64,000 bases of DNA from Physcomitrium patens (GCF_000002425.4 NC_037255.1:13297626-13361625); one strand, 5' to 3'; counted from the first letter of the stretch, positions 46,779 through 59,263 are shown. The notes: generated from the letters alone by a model not told the origin. Numbers and translations: made by a program.

Positions 46779-47679
46779 TATTATTTGAATAAGATATTAG
46801 ATAAATGAATGAATAGAACTAAGTGTGGTTCAAATTATCTACCTTTAGTTTATTGTACAAAGCATTAGGCTTTAGATAAGTTGTTATAGAAAAGGCCAAG
46901 GGTTGTAATACAAATATATTTAAATAATCATACACAAAAGATATTTACAAAAATAATTGAATAGAAAAGTTTAAAATTATATTTTTAAACTTATAAAAGA
47001 AATATTGGAAAATTATAATAATGCATTTCAATTATCTAAATAGAAGAGGTTTAATTATCTCCTATGGAATATTATAAATTAAAAAGTGCCATAAGAATCT
47101 TAACGAAAGACGATTGAAACTAAAATCATTACATTTTTATCAAGGCAAATGCAACTTTTATCAAGGCAAATGCAAGTGAATCAATTATTGAAAAAAAACT
47201 CATGTAATAATCATTTGATGAAAAACAATCACACTGTAAAAACATCATTGTTAATCCAAGTTTAATTTTAGAATACGATCTTAGATTTTACATTCTCATA
47301 AATAGACATGAAGGAACATGAAGATAGGAGGCAAAAGTCTAGTACCCACCTGTCAACACAAGTTCAAAAGAAGCAATTCATTTGAAAAGTGGATGAATAG
47401 AACAGTGTACACTCTGCATCAACAATTCTAGAACAGTAATCCAAAATTCATTTGTATTTCAAATCTGGTCTGGTTAAGCAACATGTAAAGGGTGAACTGC
47501 GAACACTACCCAAACACCAACTTAAATTCTAAAGACTCTTCTTTAATGGATTGATAGATTGCAAAAATAATACACATAAATTGCAAATTGTTTCTGTTAT
47601 GTGGCTCTGTTAGGAAGTGGTCTATCATTGAAAACCAACATAGACAATCCACTAAATAATCAGTGATCAGCAACTCAGT
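46779..47679. other. AT-rich DNA grading into the gene island
   Basis: No gene is visible. GC content rises from about 47300 onward. Bases 47143-47176 contain a short direct repeat (TTATCAAGGCAAATGCAA twice). Confidence 0.5.
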
Positions 47680-50280
47680 CTAGCACCTTGCCAAAGCCTC
47701 CATCGAGAGGCACGTGATGAATACAACCTGCACAATTACGTAATCTAATGACTTGCATGCGTAATATTTTGTTGATTTACTTTTAATAACAACAGCCCCT
47801 ACGTTCACTGTGTATGAAGCAATTATGCAATTGCAAGTAAAGCCAGAGTAGAGTACAGGATATGACATCATGAGCCTTGCAAAAGTGGTGTAATATTTCG
47901 ACATCTAAATATACAGATGTTGAAAGGAAGTCAGCACGTACCAGGGAAATAATTGATATCTATGACGTGGTAGCAACGTCCTGCGCCTCCTCGGATCATA
48001 TCAAAGTTGAAGCGGGACAAACCCTGCCAAAGATGAAACAACAAGGAATTAGACCTTGAACAAAAGAGCCTCACAGAAGAACGAATGATAATCCACGTAC
48101 CCAAGATATATCCAAAGCGCTTTTCGAGCCTCTGCTCCTAACACTGGGTCTCATAGCTCTTGTACTACTGACAGTACTACGTTGCAGATTGGCACCTCAT
48201 AAAAATTTACTAAGAGTGAATATTCTAGAGGGATGACATGTTTGCCAGCAATGATGGCAACAGTGTTATGCAAACAGTAATATGCGAAACTTTTGCCACT
48301 TGGCAAGACGGGTGAAAACTAGTGGTGATACATGGAATCCGAGTGACAGTGCCTGTAGTAAGGTTAGAAGTTAGGAGGTGGAAGTTAATGAATTCGGTTC
48401 CTCATCCACTCGATTATTTGGTTTAGAGAAATCCTCTAGTGATTTTAATCATTTCAAAACATACCTTCAAACTACCGTACCTCTTCCTTTGGTGTGTTTA
48501 GACCTGTGAGGCGGAGCTATACTTTGAGGTCAATAACGAGACCAACAAGACTAGCAAAAAAATATTTCCACATTGTAATTTTTTTTTATCAACCTAGTAG
48601 ATAGCTCTGCCACCAGGCGATCAAGAAGCCGCTGGGGTGGCAACTCTGTAGTAACAATCAAGTTAAAACCAGAGTTGAACTTCTACGAAGAAAAGCACTT
48701 CGTAATAACATGCGTATCTGGGGGGAGAGCCCAGGACAATACGCAATTACAAAAGTTCCTCTTCTGACCAATTGATCCCATATACATCTGTATGCGTGAT
48801 CGACAGATCTGTAGAAGGTAGGATGTACAAGTATGACAAGTTACCCCCGACCTCCGAGTCTAAATCAGCTTCTTCAGCTGTAGCCGCCGCAGAGGAAATA
48901 CTTGGAAACGATTTCTAACCAAAACTTGTTTGGTCCCCTACGTCAAGATCAGGCAACGAAGACCTTTGCATGGCCTTGATGGCATCGCCGTTTACATACA
49001 CCTTGAACAGTAAACCACCTGAATGAGGGTGCCTGAGGCGCCAGCTAAAACAAAGCAGACACTGAGAGAGGAAAACTAAAATCAAAATTTAAAAAAATAA
49101 AAAGGAGGAATGAGGATGAGAAGTAGCAGCAGCAGCAACAGATAGCAAAATAAATCGACCACAGTAATGCCAACCGAAGTGAACCTTCAATAACAAGACA
49201 AATTATTGGCCAAATTCTAAAGGCACAAGAACATTTGAGGATAAAGGCAACTTCTGACTAAATTAAAGAAAGCAAAAAAGACTCGTCTGTCTTTACCATG
49301 GTTTTACAAATTTTTGAACAAGAAGGGTAACTGGATAGAGCCCAAAAGAATTCCACAGAATGTGACGGCAAAACTATCGGCCACCAATGGCTTTGGAACT
49401 GCACGAAAAATGCTCCAATTAACCATCACCGTATACATATTACTTTTCAAAATTCCATCAGAGGATCAGATGCTTCTATCAAAATGCAGTCTAATTGATT
49501 GTTGACCTCAAGGCTGCACACAATTATTCAAACAGAACAAAATTGAATCAGCAAGTTCACATGAAGATCTCGATAAGCATCCTAAATGCAGCCAAAGAGC
49601 GCAGAATGTCCTAAATGCAGTTTCTTTGAATCAAAGACGAGACTGGTTAGACTTATAAGCTCACGTAACGGCAGCTTCAATCCTGATTCGGCTACGGAGG
49701 TTGGAGTGTGGGAAGAACCACAATCTACTACAAGCTTTTCGGCACCCGTACTTGAGCTACAATGGAATAAGAAAAGGCCACCGAACATAGCTCGTTGAAT
49801 GCCTCGAACAAACGCAAATTTAATGTTTATTTTCCTCAGTCTGAAACGGGAACTCAGCCAATATAACGAACGAATGAACGATGCATTGCTTCCCCTAACA
49901 AATTTATAATGATCCCGCCGAATAGAAATCGTCAGAGAAACTGCTCGTCAAGCATTTAAGAGCTCGCACTACCATCGCAATCGATGAGGCTCACGTCTGC
50001 TACATCTTGTAACATAGGTTTACGGTTTCTGAGCTGCTGATTTGCAGATGCTGGATCTACGACAGTCACCTCCGGGAAAACCTGCACATAATCTTGCGGA
50101 TCCAACAGCTTTGCGATCTCGAACACAAATGTAGACGAGAATCACGACGTCTAAAGTTGAGTGGATAGCGAGGGAACAAAGACTACGAGTTCGGTGCAAG
50201 GTTTGAGACCGATCATACAAAGGAAGCACCACTGCTATTTAAATACGATCTACTGCATGAAAAGTGTATCCAATTCTGAG
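47680..50280 (-). pseudogene. Inositol-tetrakisphosphate 1-kinase (ITPK) pseudogene, introns retained
   Basis: ITPKs are ATP-grasp kinases that phosphorylate inositol tris- and tetrakisphosphates on the way to phytate. Minus-strand blocks match the family in order: RIGYTF near 50270; VFPEVTVVDPASANQQLRNR (about 49970-50090); KLVVDCGSSHTPTSVAESGL (about 49666-49740); PKPLVAD (near 49390); GLLFKVYVNGDAIKAMQRSS (about 48940-49012); ELPPQRLLDRLVAEL (about 48598-48650); and GLSRFNFDMIR with VIDINYFPG (47942-48023). The metal-binding D and DIN residues of the last block are present. Splice-like borders remain (for example 47942 donor, 49665 donor, 49401 acceptor), so it was not retroposed. An in-frame TAG follows GDQTSFG (near 48917), the frame slips around the NHG motif (near 49300) and in the first block, and the canonical C-terminus is missing. 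Loss of function is likely. A damaged assembly of a real gene is possible. Confidence 0.75.
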
Positions 50281-51820
50281 CGACAGCAGTACTTGAATAA
50301 GACTTGATACTCTCATGATACAATGCATAAACACGCACGCTGTTCGATTCCACGGTTTGCTTTCCCGCAACGTGTAAACAGGGATTTTTCTAAACCACTT
50401 CACCTATTTCGTGAGAACCATGTGCAAAGAAATTTTGCAAAAGTGAGTATATCAATGGAATTAAATACTGTGTTATTTTGTACTTATTGTAGTTCCTTTC
50501 TAAGCTAATTAAAATTTATAGTTTGCATCTTATACACTTTTTCATATTCTGTATTTTTAAAAACATTTTAATTTACATTCAAAGTCTCAAAATATGTGCA
50601 AATGCTTGGATCTTATGTGTATTGTTGCCAAATTGACTTGAAACCACAAAGAGTAATGAGTCCATCAGTTAAGTTATGTTTGTGGGGTTTATACCTTGTG
50701 GTATTAAACATTAGAAATGTTAAGGTTTTAAGAAAATTATACATTAACAAAAAAATCTTACATATGGAATTCACATGTTTGTTATGTGTGTTTTTTTAGT
50801 GTTTAGAGTTCTTTTATTTATTTATTTCTTTCTTTTCTTGCTATAGTATTTTTTATTTTAATATTTTATAACTATTTTGAAAATTTATCAAAATTAATAT
50901 TTTTATTACAATACTTGATACTTATCAATACCTAAATATTTTTTAAAAAATAAAAAATCAACAAAATTGATCATTTTAAAGCATAATAATAATTAAATAA
51001 ATGATATATTTATAAAAATTTATAATATCAACTATGAAATTATTAAATAACTAACAATAAATCAATGTCTTTAATATATATCAATCAAATTTACCCTTCA
51101 TGTTTTAAATTTTGATCAATTTTTAACAAAATGATTTTTTTATAAAATTAATTCCAATATAAGGTTTTTATAAAGCATAAATATAAAGTAAAATATATAG
51201 ATATGAATGTTATATTTTGAAAGAATTTAGATACAAAACTCTAATTGTAATTAGTCTTTCCAAATTATTCTATTCAAATCTCATGCATTTAAAATTTATA
51301 ACAAGAAATTGGGACAATAGTCTTGCATAGAATAGTTCTACAAAAATATATGCACTAATTATTACAATAAATTTATTAGAAGTCTCTAACATGATCTTGA
51401 AAGAATTTTGCAAGAAATAATAAGAAAGTAATTTTATAAATGTTGCATGATTTTCAAAAAACACATATTAGAGTGTTATGGGGATATTTAAAGAGCCGTT
51501 TTGTAGTTGCCATTAGAATCTCAAGAATTAACTCAAGAATCTCAAAAATAAAGATTTTGGTAGTGCTCTAAAAAAATCATTAAAAAAATGATATTATCTT
51601 ATTAAAACTTAGGTGAAAATACCACTTAGAATGGTTGAGATTGTTATATGGTGGTGTTATTGTAAGATTTTAAGTACAATAAGTACGTAATAAATTATAA
51701 AATAGTTTGATGCACTATCAAAGTTATATGTGGCATATATAAATTGAAATACACAAACTATTAAAATTTGCAAACATGAAGCTATTTTAATTGGTGCTGT
51801 TGCAATTATTATTACATTTA
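50281..51820. other. Intergenic DNA, AT-rich
   Basis: The first 150 bp keep the GC of the pseudogene. The rest is AT-rich with no gene, repeat array or element I can recognise. Confidence 0.6.
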
Positions 51821-52330
51821 TTATTGTGAATCAATATCTTAGACTTTCACCATCGGTTTTAAGTTGGGAAAAGTGTGAAACTGGTGGCCTTCCAGGGCAA
51901 CTCGTACGGAAATTTGACTACACTAACTTCATTCTTACAGAGCGTTATTTATTTACTTGTTTACTTATTTATATTGGGGATATATATATATATATATACA
52001 CTTTTTTTTTATTGCAGTGTCTACTTCCAAATGGTGCATACAGCAATTCTGTTGAAAAGGTGTGATTCATAGCATTGTTTCTGATGAAGCTTCAGTGTCG
52101 GAACTCATTGAAGAAATTGAAAGTGGGTGGAGACTAGGATGGACACTTGGATTACGTGGAGTGAGCGGAGCACACTGGAAGACAAAATCTGATCAACGAA
52201 TGTTAGTTTACCGAGCTTTGTTCCTGTTAGAAATGTTTCCGTTCTGAACCAACATACTCTCAAGATTAAATTTTGAATCTAATTTCAAGGCTCTTATCGT
52301 CAGCTACTTTCGATATTGAGCAGCAAAAAA
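51821..52330 (+). other. Short gene-like segment downstream of the PPR gene
   Basis: Plus-strand frames at 51826-52065 and 52062-52247 look partly coding (for example SELIEEIESGWRLGWTLGLR), with a TTGCAG acceptor-like site at about 52012-52017. A (TA)n run lies at 51979-51999. I recognise no domain. It may be an exon relic or overlap the 3' untranslated region of the minus-strand PPR gene. Confidence 0.25.
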
Positions 52331-52389
52331 TGGGCCTCAGCTACATCAGTTTACAGGAAAATTCTTCGATGAGTCCACCTCAGACATAG

Positions 52390-55300
52390 TCATGGGTTGG
52401 GTTTCCATAAGGACTTACTTTTCTCTGTGCCTTTCTTCGCAGAATTGGAGGATTTCCCTCTTCGACTTTTGAGGTTATTCTCATCTCTTCGTTTTTCTAC
52501 AACTTTGAGGATAGCCCTCAGTTTTGCGTAAGTTTTTGGATCTGGCAGTTGCCCTCGATTCATCATTTCTCTGTGGTACTTTAAAGCCTTCGTTTGATCT
52601 CGAACGCGTAGAAACCCGTAAATAAGGGTGCAATAGGTAAAAGAATCAGGAAGGAATCCTGCTGTTTTCATTTCCAGCAAGATGTCACTTGCCTTAACAT
52701 GGCGGCCTCCTCGCATGTAGGAATTCAGAAGCATGTTGTAAACCATCAAATCCGGCTTGTGTCCTTGGTTTTTGAATTCCTCAATCAGGTCACGTGCCTC
52801 CTTGTATCGTCCTTGCTTTTGAAAAGCATCGAGAATGGTCATGTAAGTGACTCTTGTAGCCACACAGCCCTCCACCTTCATAGACTTCCAAACAGCTTGT
52901 ACCATTTCCAAGTCTCCTGCACGTCGATAAGCATCTAACAAGGCTGTGTAAGTCTCCACAGTGGGATTGACCCCTTGCTTCCGTATCATTTCAAACGCCC
53001 TTGCAGCCTTCTCAGGACAACGTCGTTCAGCATAGGCGTTTATAAGGGCGGTGTAGGAGTAAGAATTTGGCTGAACACCCCTAGCCTTCATGCGATTAAA
53101 CACCTGTTCAGCTTGTTCCGTCAACCCTTCGTGTCCGTAAGCACCAAGCAACATGGTGAAGGTCACCACATCCGGGTATAAGCCCGAGGCCTCCATTTCT
53201 TCAATTAAACCCTCGGCTACTACAAACTGCCTCTTAGGCTTTGCTTCCAGGTAACCAGTAATAAGAGCATTGTAAGTGCCAACGTTTGGCTGTATTCCCC
53301 TTTCTCGCATCTCAGTCATTAATCCTTCAGCCTCTTCCAATTGACCAACCCTACCGTATGCATCAATGAGAATATTATATATCACAACATTGAACGGCAC
53401 GTTCAATTTCTCCATCTCTGTAGTAATTAATAGAGCCTCTTTTAAGCGGCCTGCGTCACAGAAAGCCTTAATAAATGTGCCGAAAACCGAGACGCTAGGG
53501 GAGATGCCCCGCTGCACCATATCCTGGTACAGAGCCCAAACTTCCTTTAACGAGCCCCCTCCTTTGACAGCAGAATTCATGAGCACACTGAAAGTGACGG
53601 AGTCTGGCTCGTTGCCCCATCTCTGCATTTTCTCTAGTATGGAAGGAACTTCGTCTTGCCTGCAATTACCGGCACCACGTGTTTGTAAGCAAATCTTCAA
53701 TTACGGGGGAAAAAAGGTTTGAAGAGGAATTAGTGAAAAATCACAGTTTTAGCTCCCATTACATTATGAAGTTAGAACAAGACAAATACTTCGTAGAATG
53801 CCAAATTATGGTATAACTCCAGATCATACCTGTTGCAGTTTGTGAGACATGTTATTAACGTATTGTAGACATGAACAGAATGAAACTGCTTATCCTTCGG
53901 CAGCATTCCAAAAAAGACAAGAGCTTGATCCGGCATTGCCATTCTACCAAGAAAGGTGAAAAGTATTGTGAAGCTCCTGGGGTCGCACAGGCAGGGCTCA
54001 TGTAACCGCACCCATCGAAAGAAAGACAACACCTGTTCGGTCAAGTCATCTCCGCACAAAGCCTCTAAAATAATGTTAGCTTGGACATTGCTAAACTTAT
54101 TTACAAATGGTCCCATATAGTCTTCCAATACGCGATTCTGTGGTAGGTTGTAAGAAATTTGAAGAACTTCTCTAATAGCACTTGTTTCCCTCTGATTTTC
54201 ACCATGCTGCATGGGCGTCAGATCCACAACGACATCACTACTTCTATTGATACGGTTCTCAGTGTCCTCCGGATTAGCTCTGCAGACTAAACGATCCTTA
54301 TCCTTCAGATTTAGGACAGGATACAGGACCTCCTTGCCAATGACTGAGGAACGAGAACGGGAAAGTCCAGATGTGTTTAAGTGAACACCAATTGGTTTCC
54401 TTGCAGCTTTGTAGTACTTGTAAACCCTGCCCTCATTCTTACTATCACGGTTGCCAGAGCGAGAGTTCAGAAATTTCCTCAACGGGTCTTCTCCATCAGA
54501 GGCTTCTTCCTTAGCTGATTCAGCACTCCAGTTCCTAGCTAGTTCACTCTCATCAAAATCATCATCCTCGTCATCGTCATCTTCAGAATCTGACCATAGG
54601 GCACCTAACCTACCTAATCTATTATCAAAGCCGGTAAGTAACTCATCCTCCTCGTCAAAGTTATCCTCGGTGCTTGACAAAGCATACGGGAACTTTAACT
54701 CGCCTTCGTCGCCGCACTGTTTAGTAGAATAATTTTGCTCGTAAGATGAAACCGGTTCTTCAGCCTCATCCATACTTCCAATGATGCTGCTCCCAACATC
54801 ATCGATCCTGTCAAAAAGCTCATCTCCTCCATCTCCGCTTGTCGGATGCCATTTCAGTCCATGGCCTGTGTCTTCACCAATGTCAAAGCTTTTGAAATTT
54901 AGTAAAAGATTACCATCTTGCTCAGTACCAAGAGCCTCATCCTCTTGCAAGGAATTCTCTACTGTATTCACTAGGTTGTTAGCACTTGATAGAAACTCTT
55001 CTCCTGGCTTTGCATCCTGAACCACGTTAGAACTGCCTTTCAACTTCACCGAAGATTTCCACCTTGAGTCTGAATCCTGGTACTCGTCATCGTTGGCTGG
55101 ATCAATCATTTTCAGTAGCACTGAATACGGATTTATCCTGGGTTTGGGAGATGTTTGCCTGTCCCTTGAAAACACGCGGTATGAAGGCTTCAAACCTTTT
55201 GATTCCCTTGTATATTTGACCTTTGGCATCACGTACTCGGCCCTGCCATGAGGACGTTCTCCATCGTCACTACGGTTTTTATCATCGAATGCATTTGGAA

Positions 55301-56089
55301 GTTCAGCACCTTCTGTTCTAACATCCTTGGAGTGTCGAGTCGCTTCGTACTCCCAAAAATCTGAGACTTCATCGACCGAGGTACTATCCCCCGGCCCTGG
55401 ATATAACCCATCAATCACCCTGCAACAGTCAAACCAACAATGAATGTGTTTTGCTTGCACACTGGTGGTCGCAAAAGGATCAAACCAACCGCCATTAATC
55501 CTCCAAATTAGTCTGCTAACATCCTGTTACGGTATTTCATCATAGCAAATTCAGCAAGTCTGCGGAAACTTTCAATTGACATATCCGCAAACACTTACAA
55601 TTAGCTCACGACCTTGAAAACTAAGAGACAAGAAAATGTGGTGTAATTATCTCGAGGAGTATTTGAACCTCTCTGGTGATCCATCTAGTTTAGCGATATT
55701 GTAGTTCCCAGCCAATGTTATGGAACCGTGTCCCTGCTATTAGGGTTCACGACCATGTGTTTATCTCCTCGTAGTATTTGAGGGATGAAAACATCAGGAG
55801 ACAATTCAAGAAAAATAAGAAATAAAAAAACCTCCACAGCAAGAGCAAAAGGAAGAGACATGTACCTCCCCGCATCCGCTTCACGCTCCGTCTCGATGCT
55901 GCACCTTGACACCAACGCACCTCCTTTCAGCCCTCTTCTCTCCAGACAACGAACATACCCCCACAAGCTCGAATTCCTTGGTCCTTGTGCACCAACGGTG
56001 TTGCTGGCTGGAAAACCCCCGTGCGTGCTCCCAAACCCCTGATACCAAATGCCACCTTGCTGCAACCCACCTAACGCTCGAAGCTCCAT
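52390..56089 (-). CDS. EMB1006: P-type pentatricopeptide-repeat protein, EMB1006 (At5g50280)-like, three exons
   Basis: The gene model has exon 1 at 56089-55866, exon 2 at 55419-53830 and exon 3 at 53659-52390. Both introns are GT-AG (446 and 170 bp) and keep frame, giving 1027 residues. The ATG start (MELRALGGLQQGG) is supported by its likeness to the divergent neighbour. About 12 PPR units begin near residue 545 and run to the end. Examples are VVIYNILIDAYGRVGQLEEA and VTYMTILDAFQKQGRYKEA. The 170-bp intron falls inside a PPR helix (TCLTNCNR / QDEVPSILEKM), which the repeat restores. The C-terminal YAKLRAIL followed by a basic tail and SLWKP matches the end of EMB1006 as I recall it. PPR proteins bind organellar RNA one base per repeat. 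EMB1006 is an embryo-essential chloroplast protein in Arabidopsis. Exon 2 encodes a long acidic linker (Asp/Glu run near 54560-54590), making this protein longer than the roughly 720-residue Arabidopsis form. Confidence 0.85.
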
Positions 56090-56522
56090 AGGTTTGTTGC
56101 GAATTGAGTCTTAAGTTACAAAAACTTCATGATCATCGACCTAGTGAAATTCAATCCAACAAACACAAAAATGATTCCACACTTCCTAAAACCTTGAGAG
56201 AAATTTCAAAATGCAGCAGTTCAATTTCGCTAGATGTCACACAGAATCTTCAAACATGCACATACACAGATTAAGACTAAATCCTGTAGAATAGAGCACT
56301 CAAGGAAACGGAAGGAGGGGTTCAGACTTCGTTCAAAAGCGATGATATCGTTATCCAGTGCGAATTTTGGTGTGGATGAAGATAAGATGAACTCGTAGGG
56401 TTTTGAAGGGCAGAGCTCGGCTTGGCAAATTTGGGTTCTCTTCCAGTTTTCTCTGCTATCTGCGAATTCGCAATCCTCGTCTACGCACGGATTCCTTCAA
56501 TTTTTTTGGGTCTAGAGAATCA
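56090..56522. promoter_or_regulatory. Shared divergent intergenic region of the PPR and CRR42-like genes
   Basis: Only 433 bp separate the two start codons, so both 5' leaders and core promoters must lie here. No clear TATA box stands out in either direction. The frame upstream of the CRR42-like ATG is open to about 56403 but has no in-frame ATG, so it is read as leader. The sequence AATTCGCAA appears upstream of both starts. Confidence 0.65.
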
Positions 56523-57674
56523 ATGGAGCTCCAGGTTCTTTCTGGGTTGCAGCAAGGAGTCCATCGATATCAAAGTCCTTTGAGCACCCATAATAGCAGA
56601 AAATTGTCTTGGTCTTTCGATCCCGCAGTAAGCTGCTGCGTTTTGGCCACCAAATTCAGGAATCCGAGTACCTTAAGCAGGCAAAAAATCAATAGTACTG
56701 TAGTGGTGGAGTGTTGCAGCAACAGTGAAGGAAAAAGTGGGGAAAAGAGATCAGTGGCGAAGACGGACGTGGTTCTGAAAGCTGGGAGTGCAGTGGTGGT
56801 GACGGAGGCGCCTCCGCTTTTGAAGACCGCAGAACCCATGCCCATGATGCGCCCTAACAATGGGCTTATCAACGTTGGTGATGCAGGCCGGTGTGTGCTC
56901 TGTATACTTGTCTCCTTGTCCTTGTTTTCACATTTTGTCCTCTTCTTTTATTCTTCTTTTTTTCTTCTTTTTCTTCTTCTATTAATTCTTATAAGTTTGT
57001 AGGAGTTTGCAATGTGTATGTTGAGTATCATATGATCAAGATTGCAAATGAATGGAACAGACCTTCGCTATGGCTTCTTTACTTTGACTCAAAGTTGTGG
57101 AGAAATGATTTTTCGTAAGTAGCATAGTTCGTAATCTGATTTTAATCCAGTAATATTGACAATAAATCCTCAATGCCTTATCTATGCAATGAAATTCCAT
57201 GGGGAAAGGATAATCCTTATAAGTGAGAATGAAAACGTGGGAGGAATATGTTCTATTAGTTTTGGATGGGTTACCTTCGTGTGTACTCAGATGGCTGCCC
57301 ATAAGTTTATGACTCTAGCCGAGAATGCCTCCCAAAGAAATTTACATCAAAGTGGTCAAGGTCGTGTTTATGGCTAATGTCTGTATCTGTATAAAATGGT
57401 TAGAAATTGTGATCACATAATGTGGATCTGCTGACTGGTGGCGTGGAATAACTTGGAGTATTCTTTTCTGATATAAGTCCCACAGTTTGGACTATTAGAA
57501 CCCTAGAGCCCTAACATCTTTTCATGGGTAGCCTGACTTCTTAGTGCAAGCAATACTGAAACCTTGTGTTGCAGAGTAATCGACAGAAGACCCAAGGATA
57601 CGTGGGCTGTGCGATTTGCGGTTGGATCATATCTTATTGACCGCAAGTACTTTGAACCACTGCAAGATTTGTGA
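56523..57674 (+). CDS. CRR42: DUF3148 protein, CRR42-like chloroplast NDH assembly factor, two exons
   Basis: Exon 1 is 56523-56890 and exon 2 is 57575-57674, with a 684-bp GT-AG intron. Together they give 155 residues ending YFEPLQDL. The first 60 or so residues are Ser/Arg-rich with few acids, fitting a chloroplast transit peptide. Residues about 80-153 form the DUF3148 domain: VVLKAGSAVVVTEAPPLLKT, AEPMPMMRPNNGLINVGDAG, then after the intron RRPKDTWAVRFAVGSYLID. The PMPM-RP and WAVRF-G-LLD-YLEP pattern is conserved from cyanobacteria to plants. The Arabidopsis protein with this domain, as I recall, is CRR42 (At5g20935), needed for assembly of NDH subcomplex A in the stroma. The splice joins CG|A to give Arg and continues the domain without a gap, which strongly supports the intron. 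It is divergent from the PPR gene. Confidence 0.85.
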
Positions 57675-58583
57675 CCAAGTAAGATGTCATGCTGCGCTTC
57701 CATGACGCCGTGACTTGCATCCTAAAGGTGAGACTTTAGTCCTTGATGTTTGCGGGGATGTGCTGCGAATGCTTGCGCTTGCGTTCCTAAGATAAAAGTC
57801 ACTAGGAACTGAATCATATGCGTGTTGCCGTGGAACGTCTTTGTATGATGTTGATGATTATTTGGAGACTGCAATACTTGGTCCCGTGTTATGAATTGAG
57901 AACCTTTGGTTCTTACATGCTTAATATGGAATATGAAACTGCAGAATCATATGCTTTTGCATTTAAAGCAAGTGAATGCATCAGGTCTGGAGTTGCTTCA
58001 TATCCAAGTAGCTGAACTTTATGGAACAGAGAGATACACCTAGTCCTGTTTCTGTGTGTTATAATCCTCAATCTGTTCTCTCTCACATTCACAGCCCTCT
58101 GTGTGTCCGAGGTAATGTAGGCGCCAGACCGTAGCAACTGGGAAAAAAACATTCCTCTTAAATGTGTACATGCTTTTTAAGCCATGCTGAATTAATGTTA
58201 AATACGCAAGACTCATGTGCAGGATATGGCAACACCTATGGACCAGGTTGTGGAGGTGTACATTAGACTTGATTTTCGCTTGATAGTTATACTTTCTAAT
58301 TTATTAGACGCAAGCTCTACTGCTTTAAGCAAAGTTTGTCAAAGTGATAATTACTTGCTCATCTGATGGCTTTTCTCCACCATCCATCCGATGACAGATG
58401 TCTACCAAGTTACGATGTCGATCCGACAATTAAGTGAACATCACGGAATCTAGCCCTCAGAAATCTTTTCATTTTTCTCATTTTTGACTATTTGCAACAC
58501 ATGAAATCCCCATCCAATATCCACATACGGTACAGGCTATCAACATTGCCTGCAAAGCAACGATCTGTCCGTCCAAGTCAAAG
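57675..58583. other. 3' flank of the CRR42-like gene
   Basis: Composition stays gene-like for several hundred bases, fitting a 3' untranslated region. A short minus-strand frame (57913-58152) and plus-strand frames show no domain. Confidence 0.5.
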
Positions 58584-59263
58584 GTGGTGTCTGAAGGCGG
58601 CCTTCAAACCAGCTACCTTTCTGCAATAAAATCATCGTACTACTTCACGGTAATCGAATCCTATTTATTTTACTTTATTTTCGACGAAAATAAAGATTTC
58701 TTCATTGCAGTGATTAGAGTACACTCCCCCAGCCAGGTCTGGCCAGGCGGGTTAGACTACTGCCTATTATGTACAAAACTACTACTAGGCCCAACAAGTT
58801 TCCAATCTAGTCTGTTTTGCATCCAAGTAGCCAAAATATTGTTTTTGCACCATTGTTGGCAAAATTTCTGTGACCATTCAGTCGCCTTTAATGGACTATG
58901 CTGCATTCTTTTCTGGGTTTGGAACCAAGCGTTTCTATCATAATCAATGAGATGAAGCCAAATCATTTGGCACAACTTTTCCTTTTCCTGCAATCCAAAA
59001 GCTGAGTACAATTTTTAGATGAGTTCCTTTTTTGTACCAAGATGCACCTAACTCCTCACTCTAATTTCAAACCCAAACCTTTTCCCAATAAAATATCTAT
59101 AACTCACTTGTTACTAATCCAATGTAGGAAAGTTTAGTTCATTGAACTTGACTCAAGCTACAAACTTCAAAAAAAATGAAAGCCAATCAAGAAAAAAATT
59201 GAGTGCTTGTCATAGCTACAACCTTCAAAATCCTCATCAACAAATTAACTTGGATCTTTCTTG
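58584..59263. other. Unassigned segment with one coding-like minus frame
   Basis: The minus-strand frame at 58757-59011 is rich in Trp, Gln and Asn (for example LCQMIWLHLIDYDRNAWFQT and NNILATWMQNRLDWKLVGPS). The composition is protein-like, but I do not recognise it. Given the LINE fragment further right on the same strand, it could be a LINE or other transposon tail. Confidence 0.3.

Noticed and set aside
48060-48140. An extra ITPK exon reading EARKALW or EQRLEKRF
   Set aside because: Neither frame joins the next block in phase. I leave it out of the listed ITPK blocks.
53660-53700. Separate start for the PPR exon 3 frame
   Set aside because: The apparent start is a TTG inside the intron. 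The GT-AG splice restores a PPR helix exactly, so this is an internal exon.
54451-54732. Ser-rich open frame on the plus strand inside PPR exon 2
   Set aside because: It is the antisense of the acidic Asp/Glu region, a mirror of real coding sequence.
56403-56522. Upstream extension of the CRR42-like protein by 40 residues
   Set aside because: The frame is open, but the start would be TTG and no ATG exists in it. The ATG at 56523 also matches the start of the divergent PPR gene.
58757-59011. Calling the Trp/Gln-rich minus frame a gene
   Set aside because: Composition is protein-like, but no family is recognised and there are no supporting exons. A transposon relic is as likely.
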